Part shown: one piece after another, positions 23,986 through 32,683 of the stretch
Layout: every line of letters starts with the position of its first letter
Position numbering within the stretch: the first letter of the stretch is position 1
DNA from: Halorubrum sp. Boch-26
Lineage (GTDB): Archaea > Halobacteriota > Halobacteria > Halobacteriales > Haloferacaceae
Length of the DNA stretch: 43,824 nucleotides
Assembly (NCBI RefSeq): GCF_029889805.1
Contig: NZ_JARANT010000012.1
Span: forward strand, 1-43,824
Reading direction: 5' to 3'
Position numbers and translations under genes: made by a program
Notes under the pieces: generated by a model
Told to the model about the DNA's origin: nothing
What the model saw: the letters and a program-made list of their open reading frames with translations, nothing else
The model's database searches: none

Positions 23986-24138
23986 ATGTGCAAGTACTGT
24001 AACTGGGCGTTCCACGACGGGTGGGGCGAGCTGTTGAAGTACGACGACGTCTATCAGTCGGCGGTCGGCGCCGAGACCGAATCCACCCACGGGTTCCACG
24101 AGGACTGGGACGACCTGCAGGCGGAACTCGGTATCTGA
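23986..24138 (+). CDS. Small CxxC protein (50 aa)
   Basis: The ORF from ATG 23986 reads MCKYCNWAFHDGWGELLKYD, then DVYQSAVGAETESTHGFHEDWDDLQAELGI. CKYC at residues 2-5 and several His residues could bind a metal. An in-frame ATG nine codons earlier (23959) is an alternative. The acidic composition fits haloarchaeal coding; the upstream extension of the frame is Arg-rich and not coding. Family and function are not recognised. It is convergent with the COG0523 gene. Confidence 0.55.
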   Translation: MCKYCNWAFHDGWGELLKYDDVYQSAVGAETESTHGFHEDWDDLQAELGI

Positions 24139-24162
24139 CTCGGGCCGACCGGTGAGGTCGGC

Positions 24163-25284
24163 TCAGATCGGGAACGCGTCCGCGCTCTCGACCGCGTCCG
24201 GGTCCGATACCGCGAGGTCGTCGAGTTCCCGTCGAATCCGCGCTTCGTTCATCTCGCTGCCGATGAACACGAGTCGCGTGCGGCGGTCGTCGTCGGGCCC
24301 CCACTCGCCGATCGGTCCCGCCTGCACCGAGGGGCCGGCCTGACTCACGCCGATGACCTCGTCGGTGCCCGCGACGTTCGCGACCCCCTTCGCCCGAACG
24401 ATGGCGCCGTCCCAGTCGTCGAGCCACGCCGCGAACGGCTCCGGATCGAGTTCCTCCGCGGAGCGATAGACGAACGAGTCGACCCCGTGGGCCGCGGCGG
24501 CGCCCTCGTCGTGGTCGTGGCCGTGATCGTGTTCTCCATCTCGTCCGTGTCCGTCCGCCCCGCTCTCGGCGATCGCGCGCTTCCACCCTGGAGACTGCTT
24601 GGCCGTCTCGAAGTCGAACCGACCCGTGTCGAGCACCTCCCCCGGGTCGACCTCGGAGTAGCTGGTCCGGATCCGCTTCGCCCGCGGGCCGAGCCGGTCG
24701 GCGACCGACTCGATCTCGTCGAGCACGTCGTCGGGGACCATGTCCGTCTTGTTCAACACGAGCACGTCGCAGAACTCGACTCCCTCGACGAGCACGTCCG
24801 CGAGCGGGCGGTCCGCGGCCGGTTCCCCGTCCCCCGGGAGGGTTTCCCCCGCGTCGAACTCCTTCCAGAACCCGTAGGTGTCGAGGACCGTCACCATCGT
24901 GTCGAGCCGGAAGCGCTCCGTCGGGTCGACGTCGGAGTCCTCGGTCCCTTCCGTGAACGCCCGAGCGATCGGGATCGGCTCGGAGATGCCCGACGACTCC
25001 ACGAGCAGGTAGTCGAACTCGCGAGACTCCGCGAGCGCCGCGGCCTCGCTCAGCAGGTCGTCCTGCAGCCGGCAGCAGATGCAACCGTTCGAGAGGTCGA
25101 CGATCCCCTCGTCGTCGTTCTCGCGCGCGACGAGCTCGGCGTCGACGTTCACCTCGCCCATGTCGTTCAGGATGACGGCGATCCGCCTGTCGCCGGGATC
25201 CGCGAGCAGGTGGTTCACCATCGTCGTCTTCCCGGCGCCGAGGTACCCGCTGAGAACGGTCACGGGAATCCGATCGTCGGTCAT
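24163..25284 (-). CDS. COG0523 (CobW/P47K) GTP-dependent metal chaperone
   Basis: The protein has 373 residues. Walker A is GYLGAGKTTMVNHLL (residues 12-26); the metal-binding signature CICC lies in LSNGCICCRLQDDLL (about 68-82); ESSGISEPIPIARAF is the switch region; and NKTD (about 178) is the GTP base-recognition motif. A His/Asp-rich loop (GEHDHGHDHDEG, about 253-264) precedes the C-terminal CobW_C domain. COG0523 proteins deliver zinc, cobalt or other metals to client enzymes; the His-rich loop favours zinc or nickel. The ATG at 25284 starts directly before the P-loop domain. The start is supported by a TTTCATA box about 28 nt upstream. Confidence 0.85.
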   Translation of the reverse strand: MTDDRIPVTVLSGYLGAGKTTMVNHLLADPGDRRIAVILNDMGEVNVDAELVARENDDEGIVDLSNGCICCRLQDDLLSEAAALAESREFDYLLVESSGISEPIPIARAFTEGTEDSDVDPTERFRLDTMVTVLDTYGFWKEFDAGETLPGDGEPAADRPLADVLVEGVEFCDVLVLNKTDMVPDDVLDEIESVADRLGPRAKRIRTSYSEVDPGEVLDTGRFDFETAKQSPGWKRAIAESGADGHGRDGEHDHGHDHDEGAAAAHGVDSFVYRSAEELDPEPFAAWLDDWDGAIVRAKGVANVAGTDEVIGVSQAGPSVQAGPIGEWGPDDDRRTRLVFIGSEMNEARIRRELDDLAVSDPDAVESADAFPI

Positions 25285-25467
25285 GTGCGTTACCGTGAGA
25301 CGTGCTACCAGTATGAAACGATCGATCGGCGGGGTTCCCGTCGTCACAAATTTCACGTTCACGGAGGCGCCGGTGCCCGAGCACGTCGAAGCCCGCCACA
25401 ACGACGAGACGGTGTTAGTAGAGCGGGTGTGACTGACTGAGTGGTGCCGAAAACCGGTCTCAGGGGG

Positions 25468-25847
25468 TATAAACGGACCGCGGTGGCGCGTGCCGACGAG
25501 CGCCCGTAGGGCGTGAGTCGCACGCGCGAGGGAGTCGCGAGCGACGTGGGCGACCGAAGGGAGCCCCGAGTGAGCGACGAGGCTGGGGAGGCGTGAGGCC
25601 GCGGTCCCGCGAGCGGCGCGAGCGGGAGCACGGAAGTCGCAGCCCGCGCAGCGAAGCGAGCAGGAACGTCTTCCGGTGATGCGGTCGGGGCGGGACTCGA
25701 AGGGGCAGTCGCGAGGACTGCGCAGGCGACGCAAGCACTAGAGGGAGCGAGCGGCGCGAGCGACCGAAGCGCGCAGCGAGCGTGCGCAGTCCTCGCGGCT
25801 GGGGCTTTGGAGGTGTTCATCACCGATCCGTCAGCAACTATTTATAA
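25468..25847 (+). repeat. Intergenic repeat element, copy 3 (long form; candidate ncRNA gene)
   Basis: Same order as copy 2 with a longer middle: TATAAA (25468-25473); GCGGTGGCGCG (25480-25490); hairpin CGCCC-GTA-GGGCG (25501-25513); a long GC-rich middle; GCGAGGACTGCGCA (25711-25724) pairing perfectly over 14 bp with TGCGCAGTCCTCGC (25783-25796); GACGCAAGCAC (25728-25738) inside that loop; the 3' box (25795-25819); and TTATAA (25842-25847). The 575-bp gap 25433-26007 holds this element, the box array beyond it, and no protein gene I can support. Confidence 0.65.
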
Positions 25848-25932
25848 GCGAGCGGCTGGGGCTCTGAAAGCGTTCTGCGTCGAGCCACCGGTGGTCGTAC
25901 AGCCGAGCGGCTGGGGCTTGGGAGGCGGTCAC
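25795..25932 (+). repeat. Array of three 3' boxes at 56-57-bp spacing
   Basis: GCGGCTGGGGCT recurs at 25795, 25852 and 25908, each followed by diverged versions of the same 3' box (TTGGAGGTGTTC; CTGAAAGCGTTC; TGGGAGGCGGTC). The first belongs to copy 3 of the intergenic element; the others are decayed duplicates behind its TTATAA. The regular spacing suggests tandem duplication of the box plus TATA segment. Confidence 0.6.
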
Positions 25933-26007
25933 CGCAATACTCGTAGCGGTCGTTTAGAAGCGATCGTCGAGGACCTCTCAGCCGGCTCCCCCACCACCAA
26001 CCGCCCC

Positions 26008-26334
26008 CTATCGCTCGATCCCGCCCTGCGCTTTGATCTGCATGATGTGCCGGACGTTCAGATAAATCTCCTCGGGAGACGTCTGCTCGTCGGGGTCGTA
26101 TAAGTCCGAGACGCGATAAAGGATCGCCGAGAGCTGCTTGCTCTCGGAGCTGTCGCCCCGCACGTCGCCCGCGATCTCGCGGAGGAACGTGCGGAGCTCG
26201 TCGTCCTCGGGGAACTCCCCCGCAGCCGCGTCCGCGGCCGACTCCGGGACGACCGGGTCGACGCCTGCGGCGTCGAGGGGGTCGGCGGGGTCGTCGTCCT
26301 CACTGCGCTCGCGCTCTCCGTCCTCCCCGCTCAT
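26008..26334 (-). CDS. Conserved hypothetical protein, partner of Mrp/ApbC
   Basis: The protein has 108 residues. The first about 45 are acidic and disordered (SGEDGERERSEDDDPADPLDAAG). The remainder is a helical domain ELRTFLREIAGDVRGDSSESKQLSAILYRVSDLYDPDEQTSPEEIYLNVRHIMQIKAQGG. It overlaps the end of the Mrp gene by 4 nt (ATGA), so the two are translationally coupled. I recognise no named family; the fixed coupling suggests a role with Fe-S carrier function, which is inference. Confidence 0.7.
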   Translation of the reverse strand: MSGEDGERERSEDDDPADPLDAAGVDPVVPESAADAAAGEFPEDDELRTFLREIAGDVRGDSSESKQLSAILYRVSDLYDPDEQTSPEEIYLNVRHIMQIKAQGGIER

Positions 26335-27386
26335 CGTCCCTCGGTCACCCCGCGGCGGCGCACCACCCCGGCGTTGTTCGCGACGTTCTCCACTATCACC
26401 CGGAACGCGTCCGCGGTCTCGCCCTCCCCCAAGACCACCGGCTCGCCGTCGTCGCCGCCGGTCCGGACCGCGGGATCAAGCGGGACGCCCCCCAAGAAGG
26501 GGAGTTCGTGCTCCTGCGCGATCGCCTTTCCACCGCCGGAACCGAAGATCTCGTGGAAGCCGCCGCAGTCCGGACACCGGAAGCCGGCCATGTTCTCGGC
26601 GATTCCGAGCACGTTCGTATCGTGCTTGCCGAACATCCGGAGCCCCTTCACCGCGTCGTCGAGCGCGACCTCCTCCGGCGTCGTGACGATCACGGCGCCC
26701 GTCAGCGGGAGCGTCTGGAGGATCGTGAGCTGGGTGTCACCGGTGCCCGGCGGCAGGTCCATGATCAGGTAGTCGAGTTCGCCCCACTCCACGTCCTCGA
26801 CGAGTTGAGTGATGATCTTGTGGACCATCGGCCCGCGCCAGATGACCGGGTCGTCCTCGCCGGTGAGGAAGTCCATGCTCATCAGTTTCACGCCGAAGCG
26901 CTCGGGCGGGACGATCGTCTCGCCGTCGGTCTGCGGGCGCTCCTCGGCCGAGACCATCCGCGGGACGTTCGGCCCGTACACGTCGGCGTCAAAGAGCCCG
27001 ACCCGCGCGCCGAGCCCGGAGAGCCCGGCCGCGATGTTGACGGCCATCGTCGACTTGCCGACGCCGCCCTTCCCGGAGGCGACCGCGATCACGTTCTTCA
27101 CGCCCGGCAACACCTGCTCGTCCGCGTCCAATTCGTCCGGGATCGACGCCGAGAGATCCACCTCGAATCCCGTGTCGGCGAGCGCCGCCCGGACGTCCTC
27201 GGCGATCGCCGACTCGTGCGGCGAGAACGGCGCGCCGAGCGCGAGCGACACGCGGACCGTCCCGCCGGCGCCGTCCTCGCCCGCCTCGACGGCGACGTGG
27301 TTCACCAGCCCGAGCGAGACGATGTCGTCCCCGAGGTCGGGGTCCCGCACGTCCGCGAGCCGCTCCCGGATATCCGCTTCGTTCAT
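26331..27386 (-). CDS. Mrp/ApbC/NBP35-family iron-sulfur carrier ATPase
   Basis: The protein has 351 residues. An N-terminal MIP18/DUF59 domain (MNEADIRERLADVRDPDLGDDIVSLGLV) precedes the ATPase domain. The deviant Walker A is ASGKGGVGKSTMAVN (about residues 103-117), DADVYGPNVPRM is switch I, and DLPPGTGDTQLT is Walker B. The cluster-binding CxxC is in FRCPDCGGFHEIFG (about 285). These proteins bind and transfer [4Fe-4S] clusters. The ATG at 27386 starts at the DUF59 domain; 46 bp separate it from the kinase gene upstream. Confidence 0.9.
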   Translation of the reverse strand: MNEADIRERLADVRDPDLGDDIVSLGLVNHVAVEAGEDGAGGTVRVSLALGAPFSPHESAIAEDVRAALADTGFEVDLSASIPDELDADEQVLPGVKNVIAVASGKGGVGKSTMAVNIAAGLSGLGARVGLFDADVYGPNVPRMVSAEERPQTDGETIVPPERFGVKLMSMDFLTGEDDPVIWRGPMVHKIITQLVEDVEWGELDYLIMDLPPGTGDTQLTILQTLPLTGAVIVTTPEEVALDDAVKGLRMFGKHDTNVLGIAENMAGFRCPDCGGFHEIFGSGGGKAIAQEHELPFLGGVPLDPAVRTGGDDGEPVVLGEGETADAFRVIVENVANNAGVVRRRGVTEGR

Positions 27387-27432
27387 GCCCGGAGGGAGGG
27401 CGGTGGGGCGAATAAGGGTTCTGTACCCCGAA

Positions 27433-28269
27433 TCAGTCGACCCGCGTGCCGGCGTCTTCCCCCCGTAGGAACGGTATCAGTCCGTCGGCGCCGAACACGT
27501 ACGCCGGCGCGCCGAGCGCCAGGAGCTCACGGACCTTCGCCGCCATCCCGCCCGAGACGTCGGTCGCGTCGCTCGCGCCGAGCGCGTCGGCCACCGCGTC
27601 GAACGAGTCGATGGCGGGGATCACCTCGCCGTCGGCGTCGAGGACGCCGGGAACGGTCGAGCAGACGCCTACGCGGCGCGCCCCGAGGCCCGCGGCGAGC
27701 TCGACGACCAGTTCGTCGCCGGAGACGACGGTGACCCCCTCTCCCGCGGTCGCGACGCCGTCGCCGTGGAGTACGGGAACGAACCCCTCGTCGAGCAGCG
27801 TCGCGGTCGAGCCGCGCGGCAGGTCGAGGTCGCCGGCGACCCCGTCGGGGCGAGCCGAGAGCGACAGCGGGTGGACCGGCACCGCGGGCACGTCGCGGTC
27901 GTGAAGCCGGTCGAGGACCGCCCGGTTCAGCGTCGTCATCGCCCCGTGGATGTCCATCACCCCCGCCGGGTCACGCGTTCCCGCGCTCGTCGACACGCCG
28001 TGCTCGCTGGCGTGATGATGACCGAAGCTTCCGCCGCCGTGGACGACGACGAGCCGCTCGACCGAGCCCTCGGCGAGGGCCTCGGCGATCGCGTCGCAGG
28101 CGGCCGCGAGGGCGTCGTCGTCGAGCGTCTCGGGCCGGTCCTTCTCGGTGATCAGGCTCCCGCCGAGCTTGAGCACGACGGGGGGCGCGGGGTCGGAGTC
28201 GGCCGCGTCGTCGGCCTCGCGGGCGGTGTCGTCGGCGTCCGCCCCGGACGCACCGCGGTCCGCGGTCAC
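27433..28269 (-). CDS. ipk: Isopentenyl phosphate kinase
   Basis: The protein has 278 residues and an amino-acid-kinase fold: VVLKLGGSLITEKDRPE (Lys of the phosphate site), VVHGGGSFGHHHASEHG with the IPK-specific His, and DVSGGMAAKVRELLALG near the C-terminus. It phosphorylates isopentenyl phosphate to IPP in the archaeal mevalonate pathway that feeds ether lipids. The start is GTG at 28269, overlapping the mvk stop (GTGA). A Ser/Asp-rich N-terminal extension of about 28 residues precedes the fold; a later start is possible. Confidence 0.9.
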   Translation of the reverse strand: MTADRGASGADADDTAREADDAADSDPAPPVVLKLGGSLITEKDRPETLDDDALAAACDAIAEALAEGSVERLVVVHGGGSFGHHHASEHGVSTSAGTRDPAGVMDIHGAMTTLNRAVLDRLHDRDVPAVPVHPLSLSARPDGVAGDLDLPRGSTATLLDEGFVPVLHGDGVATAGEGVTVVSGDELVVELAAGLGARRVGVCSTVPGVLDADGEVIPAIDSFDAVADALGASDATDVSGGMAAKVRELLALGAPAYVFGADGLIPFLRGEDAGTRVD

Positions 28270-29282
28270 GACTCCACCACCCGGACGCCCTCAGTCGCCA
28301 ACTCGGCGCGGAACGAATCCTCACACCCCTGCGTGAACGAGAGCGCGGTTTCCGTCGCGTCGCTGGCGTCGAGCGCGACGATACAGCCGCCGCCGCCCGC
28401 GCCCGTGAGCTTTGCGCCGTGCGCGCCCGCGTCGCGAGACGCCCACACCATCGCGTCGAGCGACCGCGCCGAGACGCCGAGCGCGGCGAGCAGGCCGTGG
28501 TTGAAGTCCATCAGCTCGCCGAGCTCCGCGAGTAGCTCCGGCGACGGCTCCGTCTCGGGGACGGCGTCGGCCAGCAGCGCCTCACCGGTCCGGACGAGGT
28601 CGCCGATCGACTCGACGGTGTCCGCCGCGAACCGGTACTCCTCGCGGAGCTCGCCGACGCCGGCCACGAGCTCGCCGGTGTCGCCGGCGCCCCCGTCGAA
28701 GCCGACGACGAACGGCAGGTTCGGCGCCTCGATCGGTTCGCAGTCGTCGCCCTCGACGCGGACCGCACCGCCCATCGTCGAGCAGAAGGTGTCCGCGCGC
28801 GACGCCTGCCCGTCCTGCACCTCGAACTCCGCGCGGTACGCGCGGTCGGCCAATTCGCGGCGGTCGAGCGGCTCCCCGAGCGCGCGGGTCGCGGCGTCGA
28901 TTCCCGCGACCACGACGGCCGCCGACGACCCTAGCCCAGCCCCGAGCGGAATATCGCTTTCGACGGTGATGTCAAAGCCCGCGTCGGGGGCGTCGGCGGC
29001 CGAGCGCGCCTGCCGGACCGCGGCGTCGACGTACCCCATCGCGGCCTCGACCAGCGGCGTCGGCACGTCGACATCGGGGCGGTCGCCGGTGCCGCCGGAG
29101 TACTCCACCGTGAACCCGTCGAGCGAGAGGTCCTCGGCCTCGACGCGGACGTGGTCGTCGGCCCGCGGCTCGGCGGTCACCGTGGCGCGTCGCTCGATGG
29201 CGGCAGGTACGGCCGGCTCGCCGTACACGACGGCGTGTTCGCCGAAGAGATACACCTTCCCCGGCGCTTCACAGACGGTCAT
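28266..29282 (-). CDS. mvk: Mevalonate kinase
   Basis: The protein has 338 residues and belongs to the GHMP kinase family. The N-terminus APGKVYLFGEHAVVYGEPA is the family's first motif, PLGAGLGSSAAVVVAG is the ATP-binding motif 2 (about residues 119-134), and GAKLTGAGGGGCIVAL is motif 3. It phosphorylates mevalonate in isoprenoid synthesis. It is coupled to ipk by a 4-nt overlap, so two pathway steps are co-produced. It is divergent from the MscS-like gene with 130 bp between the starts; the ATG at 29282 directly precedes the conserved N-terminus. Confidence 0.92.
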   Translation of the reverse strand: MTVCEAPGKVYLFGEHAVVYGEPAVPAAIERRATVTAEPRADDHVRVEAEDLSLDGFTVEYSGGTGDRPDVDVPTPLVEAAMGYVDAAVRQARSAADAPDAGFDITVESDIPLGAGLGSSAAVVVAGIDAATRALGEPLDRRELADRAYRAEFEVQDGQASRADTFCSTMGGAVRVEGDDCEPIEAPNLPFVVGFDGGAGDTGELVAGVGELREEYRFAADTVESIGDLVRTGEALLADAVPETEPSPELLAELGELMDFNHGLLAALGVSARSLDAMVWASRDAGAHGAKLTGAGGGGCIVALDASDATETALSFTQGCEDSFRAELATEGVRVVES

Positions 29283-29412
29283 ACGAACTCCCTCTCTCCG
29301 CGGGCTTACAGGCGTTGCGCTTGTCGGGTCGCCGTCGGCAGTTCTCGAAGGTGGGACGGCAAGAGGCTCCTCCCCCGCCACCTTTTCGGCGTCGGCCCCC
29401 GTCCCGTTCGCC

Positions 29413-30018
29413 ATGACGCAGATCTCGTCGCTACTCACGCGGTCGGTCGCGAACTTCGTCGACGGCGTGGCTGTCGCGATACCGCGGCTGCTCTCGGGGG
29501 TGGTCTTCCTCACGCTGGCGTACGTGACGGTCCGGATCGTCCTCGTGATCGTCAGGTCCTCGATCGAGCGCGTGTACGTCGGCAACCGCGAGCTCGTGGG
29601 CGATCTCATCGTCACGCTGGTGGCGATCTTCCTGTGGTTCGGCGTCGCCCTGACGTTTCTGAAGGTGCTCGGAATGGGCGACATCGCGGCGAGCCTCGGC
29701 ACCGCCGTCGGCTTCATCGCGCTGGGCGTCTCCTACGCGCTCTCGGAGATGATAGAGGACACGGTGGCCGGCGTCTACCTCCTCCGCGACCCCGACTTCA
29801 ACGTGGGATACCGCGTCGAAGCGAAGGGCGTGACGGGGATCGTCGCCGCCATCGAGCTCCGGAAGACCCGGATCGACACGGACGACGGCGACCGGGTCGT
29901 GCTCGCGAACCGAGAGATAGAACCGCGCTGGACCCACGACGTGCCGGAAGCGGACACCGACTCCACCGACGGACACGAGGAGTCGCCGACCGGCGCGGAA
30001 TCCCGAGACAACAGTTAA
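29413..30018 (+). CDS. Small MscS-like membrane protein
   Basis: The protein has 201 residues. Three hydrophobic segments are seen: LSGVVFLTLAYVTVRIVLVIV, LVGDLIVTLVAIFLWFGVALTFL and DIAASLGTAVGFIALGVSYALSEMI. The last resembles the pore-lining helix of mechanosensitive channels, followed by a small beta domain (DPDFNVGYRVEAKGVTGIVAAIELRKTRI) like the start of the MscS middle domain. An acidic tail ends it. It lacks the full C-terminal cage of MscS, so it could be a minimal channel or a relative with another job. The preceding frame read-through is not coding; the ATG at 29413 is the first plausible start. Confidence 0.72.
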   Translation: MTQISSLLTRSVANFVDGVAVAIPRLLSGVVFLTLAYVTVRIVLVIVRSSIERVYVGNRELVGDLIVTLVAIFLWFGVALTFLKVLGMGDIAASLGTAVGFIALGVSYALSEMIEDTVAGVYLLRDPDFNVGYRVEAKGVTGIVAAIELRKTRIDTDDGDRVVLANREIEPRWTHDVPEADTDSTDGHEESPTGAESRDNS

Positions 30019-30043
30019 TTAGCGGGGCCCGGATCTCGCCTCC

Positions 30044-30388
30044 ATGTCCTCCACACCGGAGACGAGAGACGTCAGTACCGCCGACGGCGACACGACGATG
30101 GCGGCTATCACGCACATCCTCGCGCTGTTCACGTGGCTGATCGGGCCGCTCGTCGTCCTGCTCGTGACCGACGACGAGTTCGTGAAGGCGAACGCGCGGC
30201 GCGCGATCGACTGGCAGATCTGGTTCACGCTCTACTCGATCGTCGCCGCGGTCCTGATCGTCGTCGGCATCGGACTCCTGCTCCTCCCGCTGCTCGGACT
30301 CCTCGATACCGTCTTCGTGATCGTCGCCGCGGTGAAGGCGGCCGACGGCGAGACGTGGCACTACCCGCTGACGATCGACCTGCTGTAG
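30044..30388 (+). CDS. DUF4870 (Tic20-like) membrane protein
   Basis: The protein has 114 residues. After a polar N-terminus, HILALFTWLIGPLVVLLVTDDEFVKANARRAIDWQIWFTL is the DUF4870 signature (N/A-R-R-A-I-x-W-Q after helix 1). Two further hydrophobic segments follow (SIVAAVLIVVGIGLLLLPLLGLL and TVFVIVAAVKAADGE). The function is unknown; this small membrane family often sits near transport or stress genes. It lies 25 bp downstream of the MscS-like gene and may be co-transcribed. Confidence 0.8.
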   Translation: MSSTPETRDVSTADGDTTMAAITHILALFTWLIGPLVVLLVTDDEFVKANARRAIDWQIWFTLYSIVAAVLIVVGIGLLLLPLLGLLDTVFVIVAAVKAADGETWHYPLTIDLL

Positions 30389-30450
30389 GTCGCGATCGCG
30401 ACGCCCGTCGTCGCGGCGAACGCCGTGGCTACGGGATCGAATCGCGCGTC

Positions 30451-30475
30451 AAAAAGTCGAACTCGACGTCGAAGA
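30451..30475 (-). terminator. Possible terminator of the ribosomal operon
   Basis: Just downstream of the rps2 stop, the minus strand reads GACGTCGAGTTCGACTTTTT. A T5 tract after a short dyad fits an archaeal T-rich terminator. It is the only T-run in this convergent 91-bp gap; a 14-bp palindrome GTCGCGATCGCGAC lies nearer the DUF4870 gene. Confidence 0.4.
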
Positions 30476-30479
30476 CCGG

Positions 30480-31283
30480 TTACAGTTCGTCCTCGAAGTC
30501 GTCGAGGGCGAACACGGTGTCGGCGCCGCGGCGGTCGAGCGTCTCGTTGGCGAGGAGCCAGTAGACGACCGACAGCGCGCGTCGACCCTTGTTGTTCGTC
30601 GGGATGACGAGGTCGACGTTCGACAGCTGGTTGTTGGAGTCGCACATCGCGATGACCGGGATACCGACGGTGATGGCCTCCTTGACGGCCTGTGCGTCGC
30701 CGATCGGGTCGGTCACCACGACGACGTCCGGCTCGATGTAGCCGGCGTAGTCGGGGTTCGTCAGCGTGCCGGGAATGAAGCGCCCCGTGCGGGCGCGGGC
30801 GCCGATGGCGTCCGCGAACTTCTCGGCCGGGAATCGACCGTACTGCCGCGAGGACGTGACGAGGATCTGCTCGGGGTTGTAGTCCGAGAGGAAGTCCGCC
30901 GCGGTGCGGATCCGCTGGTCCGTCGTGCTCACGTCGAGCACGTACAGGCCGTCGTCGCGGACGCGGTGGATGAACCGCTCCATGTCGGCCGTCTTCTGCT
31001 GGGTCCCGATGTGGACACCGGCGGAGAGGTAGTCCTCGACGGGGATCAGCAGGTCGACGTCGTCGTCGGGCATGACGTCGTCGTCGAACGGGGAGGCCTC
31101 CTCCTCGTCGGCGGCGTCGCCCGCCTCGTCTGCGTCTCCGGTCTCGGCGTCGGCGGGTGCCTCCTCGGCAGCCGCGTCGGCGGTCGGTTCCTCGGTCGTG
31201 TCGGCCTCCTCCTCGACCGCCGCGTCGACCGCCTCGGTCTCCGCGTCGTCGTCGAGTTCGACCGCGTCGTTGTCTTCGCTCAT
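30480..31283 (-). CDS. rps2: 30S ribosomal protein uS2
   Basis: The protein has 267 residues. The conserved body starts at about residue 82: [70 protein letters not shown] and [38 protein letters not shown] follow, all typical of archaeal S2. The first about 75 residues are an unusually long Asp/Glu/Ala-rich extension with no bacterial counterpart. It binds the small subunit near the platform and helps initiation. It is the last gene of the operon, 16 bp after eno. Confidence 0.95.
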   Translation of the reverse strand: MSEDNDAVELDDDAETEAVDAAVEEEADTTEEPTADAAAEEAPADAETGDADEAGDAADEEEASPFDDDVMPDDDVDLLIPVEDYLSAGVHIGTQQKTADMERFIHRVRDDGLYVLDVSTTDQRIRTAADFLSDYNPEQILVTSSRQYGRFPAEKFADAIGARARTGRFIPGTLTNPDYAGYIEPDVVVVTDPIGDAQAVKEAITVGIPVIAMCDSNNQLSNVDLVIPTNNKGRRALSVVYWLLANETLDRRGADTVFALDDFEDEL

Positions 31284-31299
31284 GCGTGGTGTGGGCCCG

Positions 31300-32502
31300 T
31301 CATACCGCGTCGTCCGCGATGCGGACCAGTTCGTTCAGCTTGGCGGTGCGCTCGCCGCCGACCGTGCCGGTCTTGATGTAGCCGGCGTCGGTCGCCACGG
31401 CGAGGTGTGCGATGGTCGTATCCTCCGTCTCGCCCGAACGGTGCGAGATGACGGTCTCGTACCCGTTGCGGGCGGCGAGTTCGACCGCGTCGAACGCGTC
31501 CGACAGCGTCCCGATCTGGTTCGGCTTGATCAGGATGCTGTTGGCCGCGCCGACGTCGATCCCCTCTTGGAGCCGCTCGACGTTGGTGACGAACAGGTCG
31601 TCGCCGCAGATCAGCGTCCGGTCGCCGACCCGGTCGGTCAGCGCCGCGAACGCCTCGTAGTCGTTCTCATCGAGCGGGTCCTCGACGTACGCGAGGTCGT
31701 ACTCGTCGACGAGGCCGGCGACGTACTCGACCTGCTCGTCGGTCGATTTGGTCTCGTCGCCGTAGACGTACGCATCGGCGTCGTCGTCGTACAGCTCGGC
31801 GGCCGCCATGTCGAGCCCGAAGCGGATCTCGAAACCCACCTCGTCCTCGACGCGGTCGACCGCCTCCTCGACGACCTCGAACGCGTCGGCGTCCGAGATG
31901 GGGGGCGCCCACGCGCCCTCGTCGCCCTTCGCGGCCGGCACGCCGCGCTCGTCGAGCACGTCCGCGACCGCCGCGTGGACCGCGGCGTTCGCGAAGACGG
32001 CCTCCGAGACGCTGGGCGCGCCGACCGGCGCCGAGAGGAACTCCTGAATGTGGGTCGCTTCCTTGGCGTGCTCCCCGCCGCCGACGACGTTGCCGAGCGG
32101 GATCGGGAAGTTCTCGCCGCGGAACGCGCCCCCGAGGTGCTGGTACAGCGGTGCACCGAGCACGTCGGCGGCGGCCTTCGCGGCCGCCATCGAGATCGCG
32201 ACCGCGCTGTTGGCGCCGATCGCGGAGAAGTCGTCCGTCCCGTCGGCCGCCCGGAGGGCGTTGTCGACGGCGCGCTGGTCGCCCGCGTACAGCCCCTCCA
32301 GCCGCGGAACGGCGTGTTCTCGGGCTTTCGCGATCGACTCGCTGGCGGGCAGTTCGATCGCCTCGTACTCGCCGGTGGACGCCCCGCTGGGCGCCGCCCC
32401 GCGGCCGAAGCCGCCGGACTCGGTGAGCACGTCGGCCTCGACGGTCGGGTTCCCCCGCGAGTCGAGCACGCGACGCAGCGAGACGCTGGTGATGCGGGTC
32501 AT
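31300..32502 (-). CDS. eno: Enolase
   Basis: The protein has 400 residues. [34 protein letters not shown] is the N-terminal substrate loop, [15 protein letters not shown] the second, [14 protein letters not shown] and [11 protein letters not shown] contain the metal acids, and [14 protein letters not shown] and [14 protein letters not shown] the catalytic Lys and phosphate-binding residues. It converts 2-phosphoglycerate to phosphoenolpyruvate. Its start overlaps the rpoK stop (TGATG), placing a glycolytic enzyme inside the translation/transcription operon, an arrangement known in haloarchaea. Confidence 0.95.
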   Translation of the reverse strand: MTRITSVSLRRVLDSRGNPTVEADVLTESGGFGRGAAPSGASTGEYEAIELPASESIAKAREHAVPRLEGLYAGDQRAVDNALRAADGTDDFSAIGANSAVAISMAAAKAAADVLGAPLYQHLGGAFRGENFPIPLGNVVGGGEHAKEATHIQEFLSAPVGAPSVSEAVFANAAVHAAVADVLDERGVPAAKGDEGAWAPPISDADAFEVVEEAVDRVEDEVGFEIRFGLDMAAAELYDDDADAYVYGDETKSTDEQVEYVAGLVDEYDLAYVEDPLDENDYEAFAALTDRVGDRTLICGDDLFVTNVERLQEGIDVGAANSILIKPNQIGTLSDAFDAVELAARNGYETVISHRSGETEDTTIAHLAVATDAGYIKTGTVGGERTAKLNELVRIADDAV

Positions 32503-32681
32503 CAGTTGGACTCCCTCCGGACCGTGAAGGGGAGCGCGCCCGCGTCGTACTCCTCAGCGGCGACGAGGATGGGCTCCGTCTGGTCCGTGTCGATCAGCAC
32601 GGGCGCCCCGTACGACACCTGCAGCGCTCGCGCGCCGAGGATGCGTGCCTTCTCGTATCGATTGTATCGCTGTGTTGACAT
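32502..32681 (-). CDS. rpoK: DNA-directed RNA polymerase subunit Rpo6 (K)
   Basis: The protein has 59 residues, matching the short haloarchaeal subunit K (omega/RPB6 homologue). [26 protein letters not shown] is the conserved assembly helix region. It helps the largest polymerase subunit fold and assemble. The start at [13 protein letters not shown] is fixed by neighbours: rpoN ends 2 bp upstream and eno overlaps the stop. Confidence 0.93.
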   Translation of the reverse strand: MSTQRYNRYEKARILGARALQVSYGAPVLIDTDQTEPILVAAEEYDAGALPFTVRRESN

Positions 32682-32683
32682 TG

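Noticed and set aside
25313..25432. Small + strand ORF (39 aa, MKRSIGGVPVV...) upstream of the COG0523 gene
   Set aside because: It overlaps the divergent promoter region of the chaperone gene, matches no family I know, and has no clear promoter of its own.
25470..25823. ORFs inside the intergenic element copy 3
   Set aside because: They are low-complexity Arg/Ala/Ser translations of structured repeat DNA, differ in every frame, and have no counterpart in copies 1 and 2.
30388..30402. 14-bp palindrome GTCGCGATCGCGAC as a regulatory site
   Set aside because: It lies in a convergent gap downstream of both genes, and such GC-rich palindromes arise easily by chance here.
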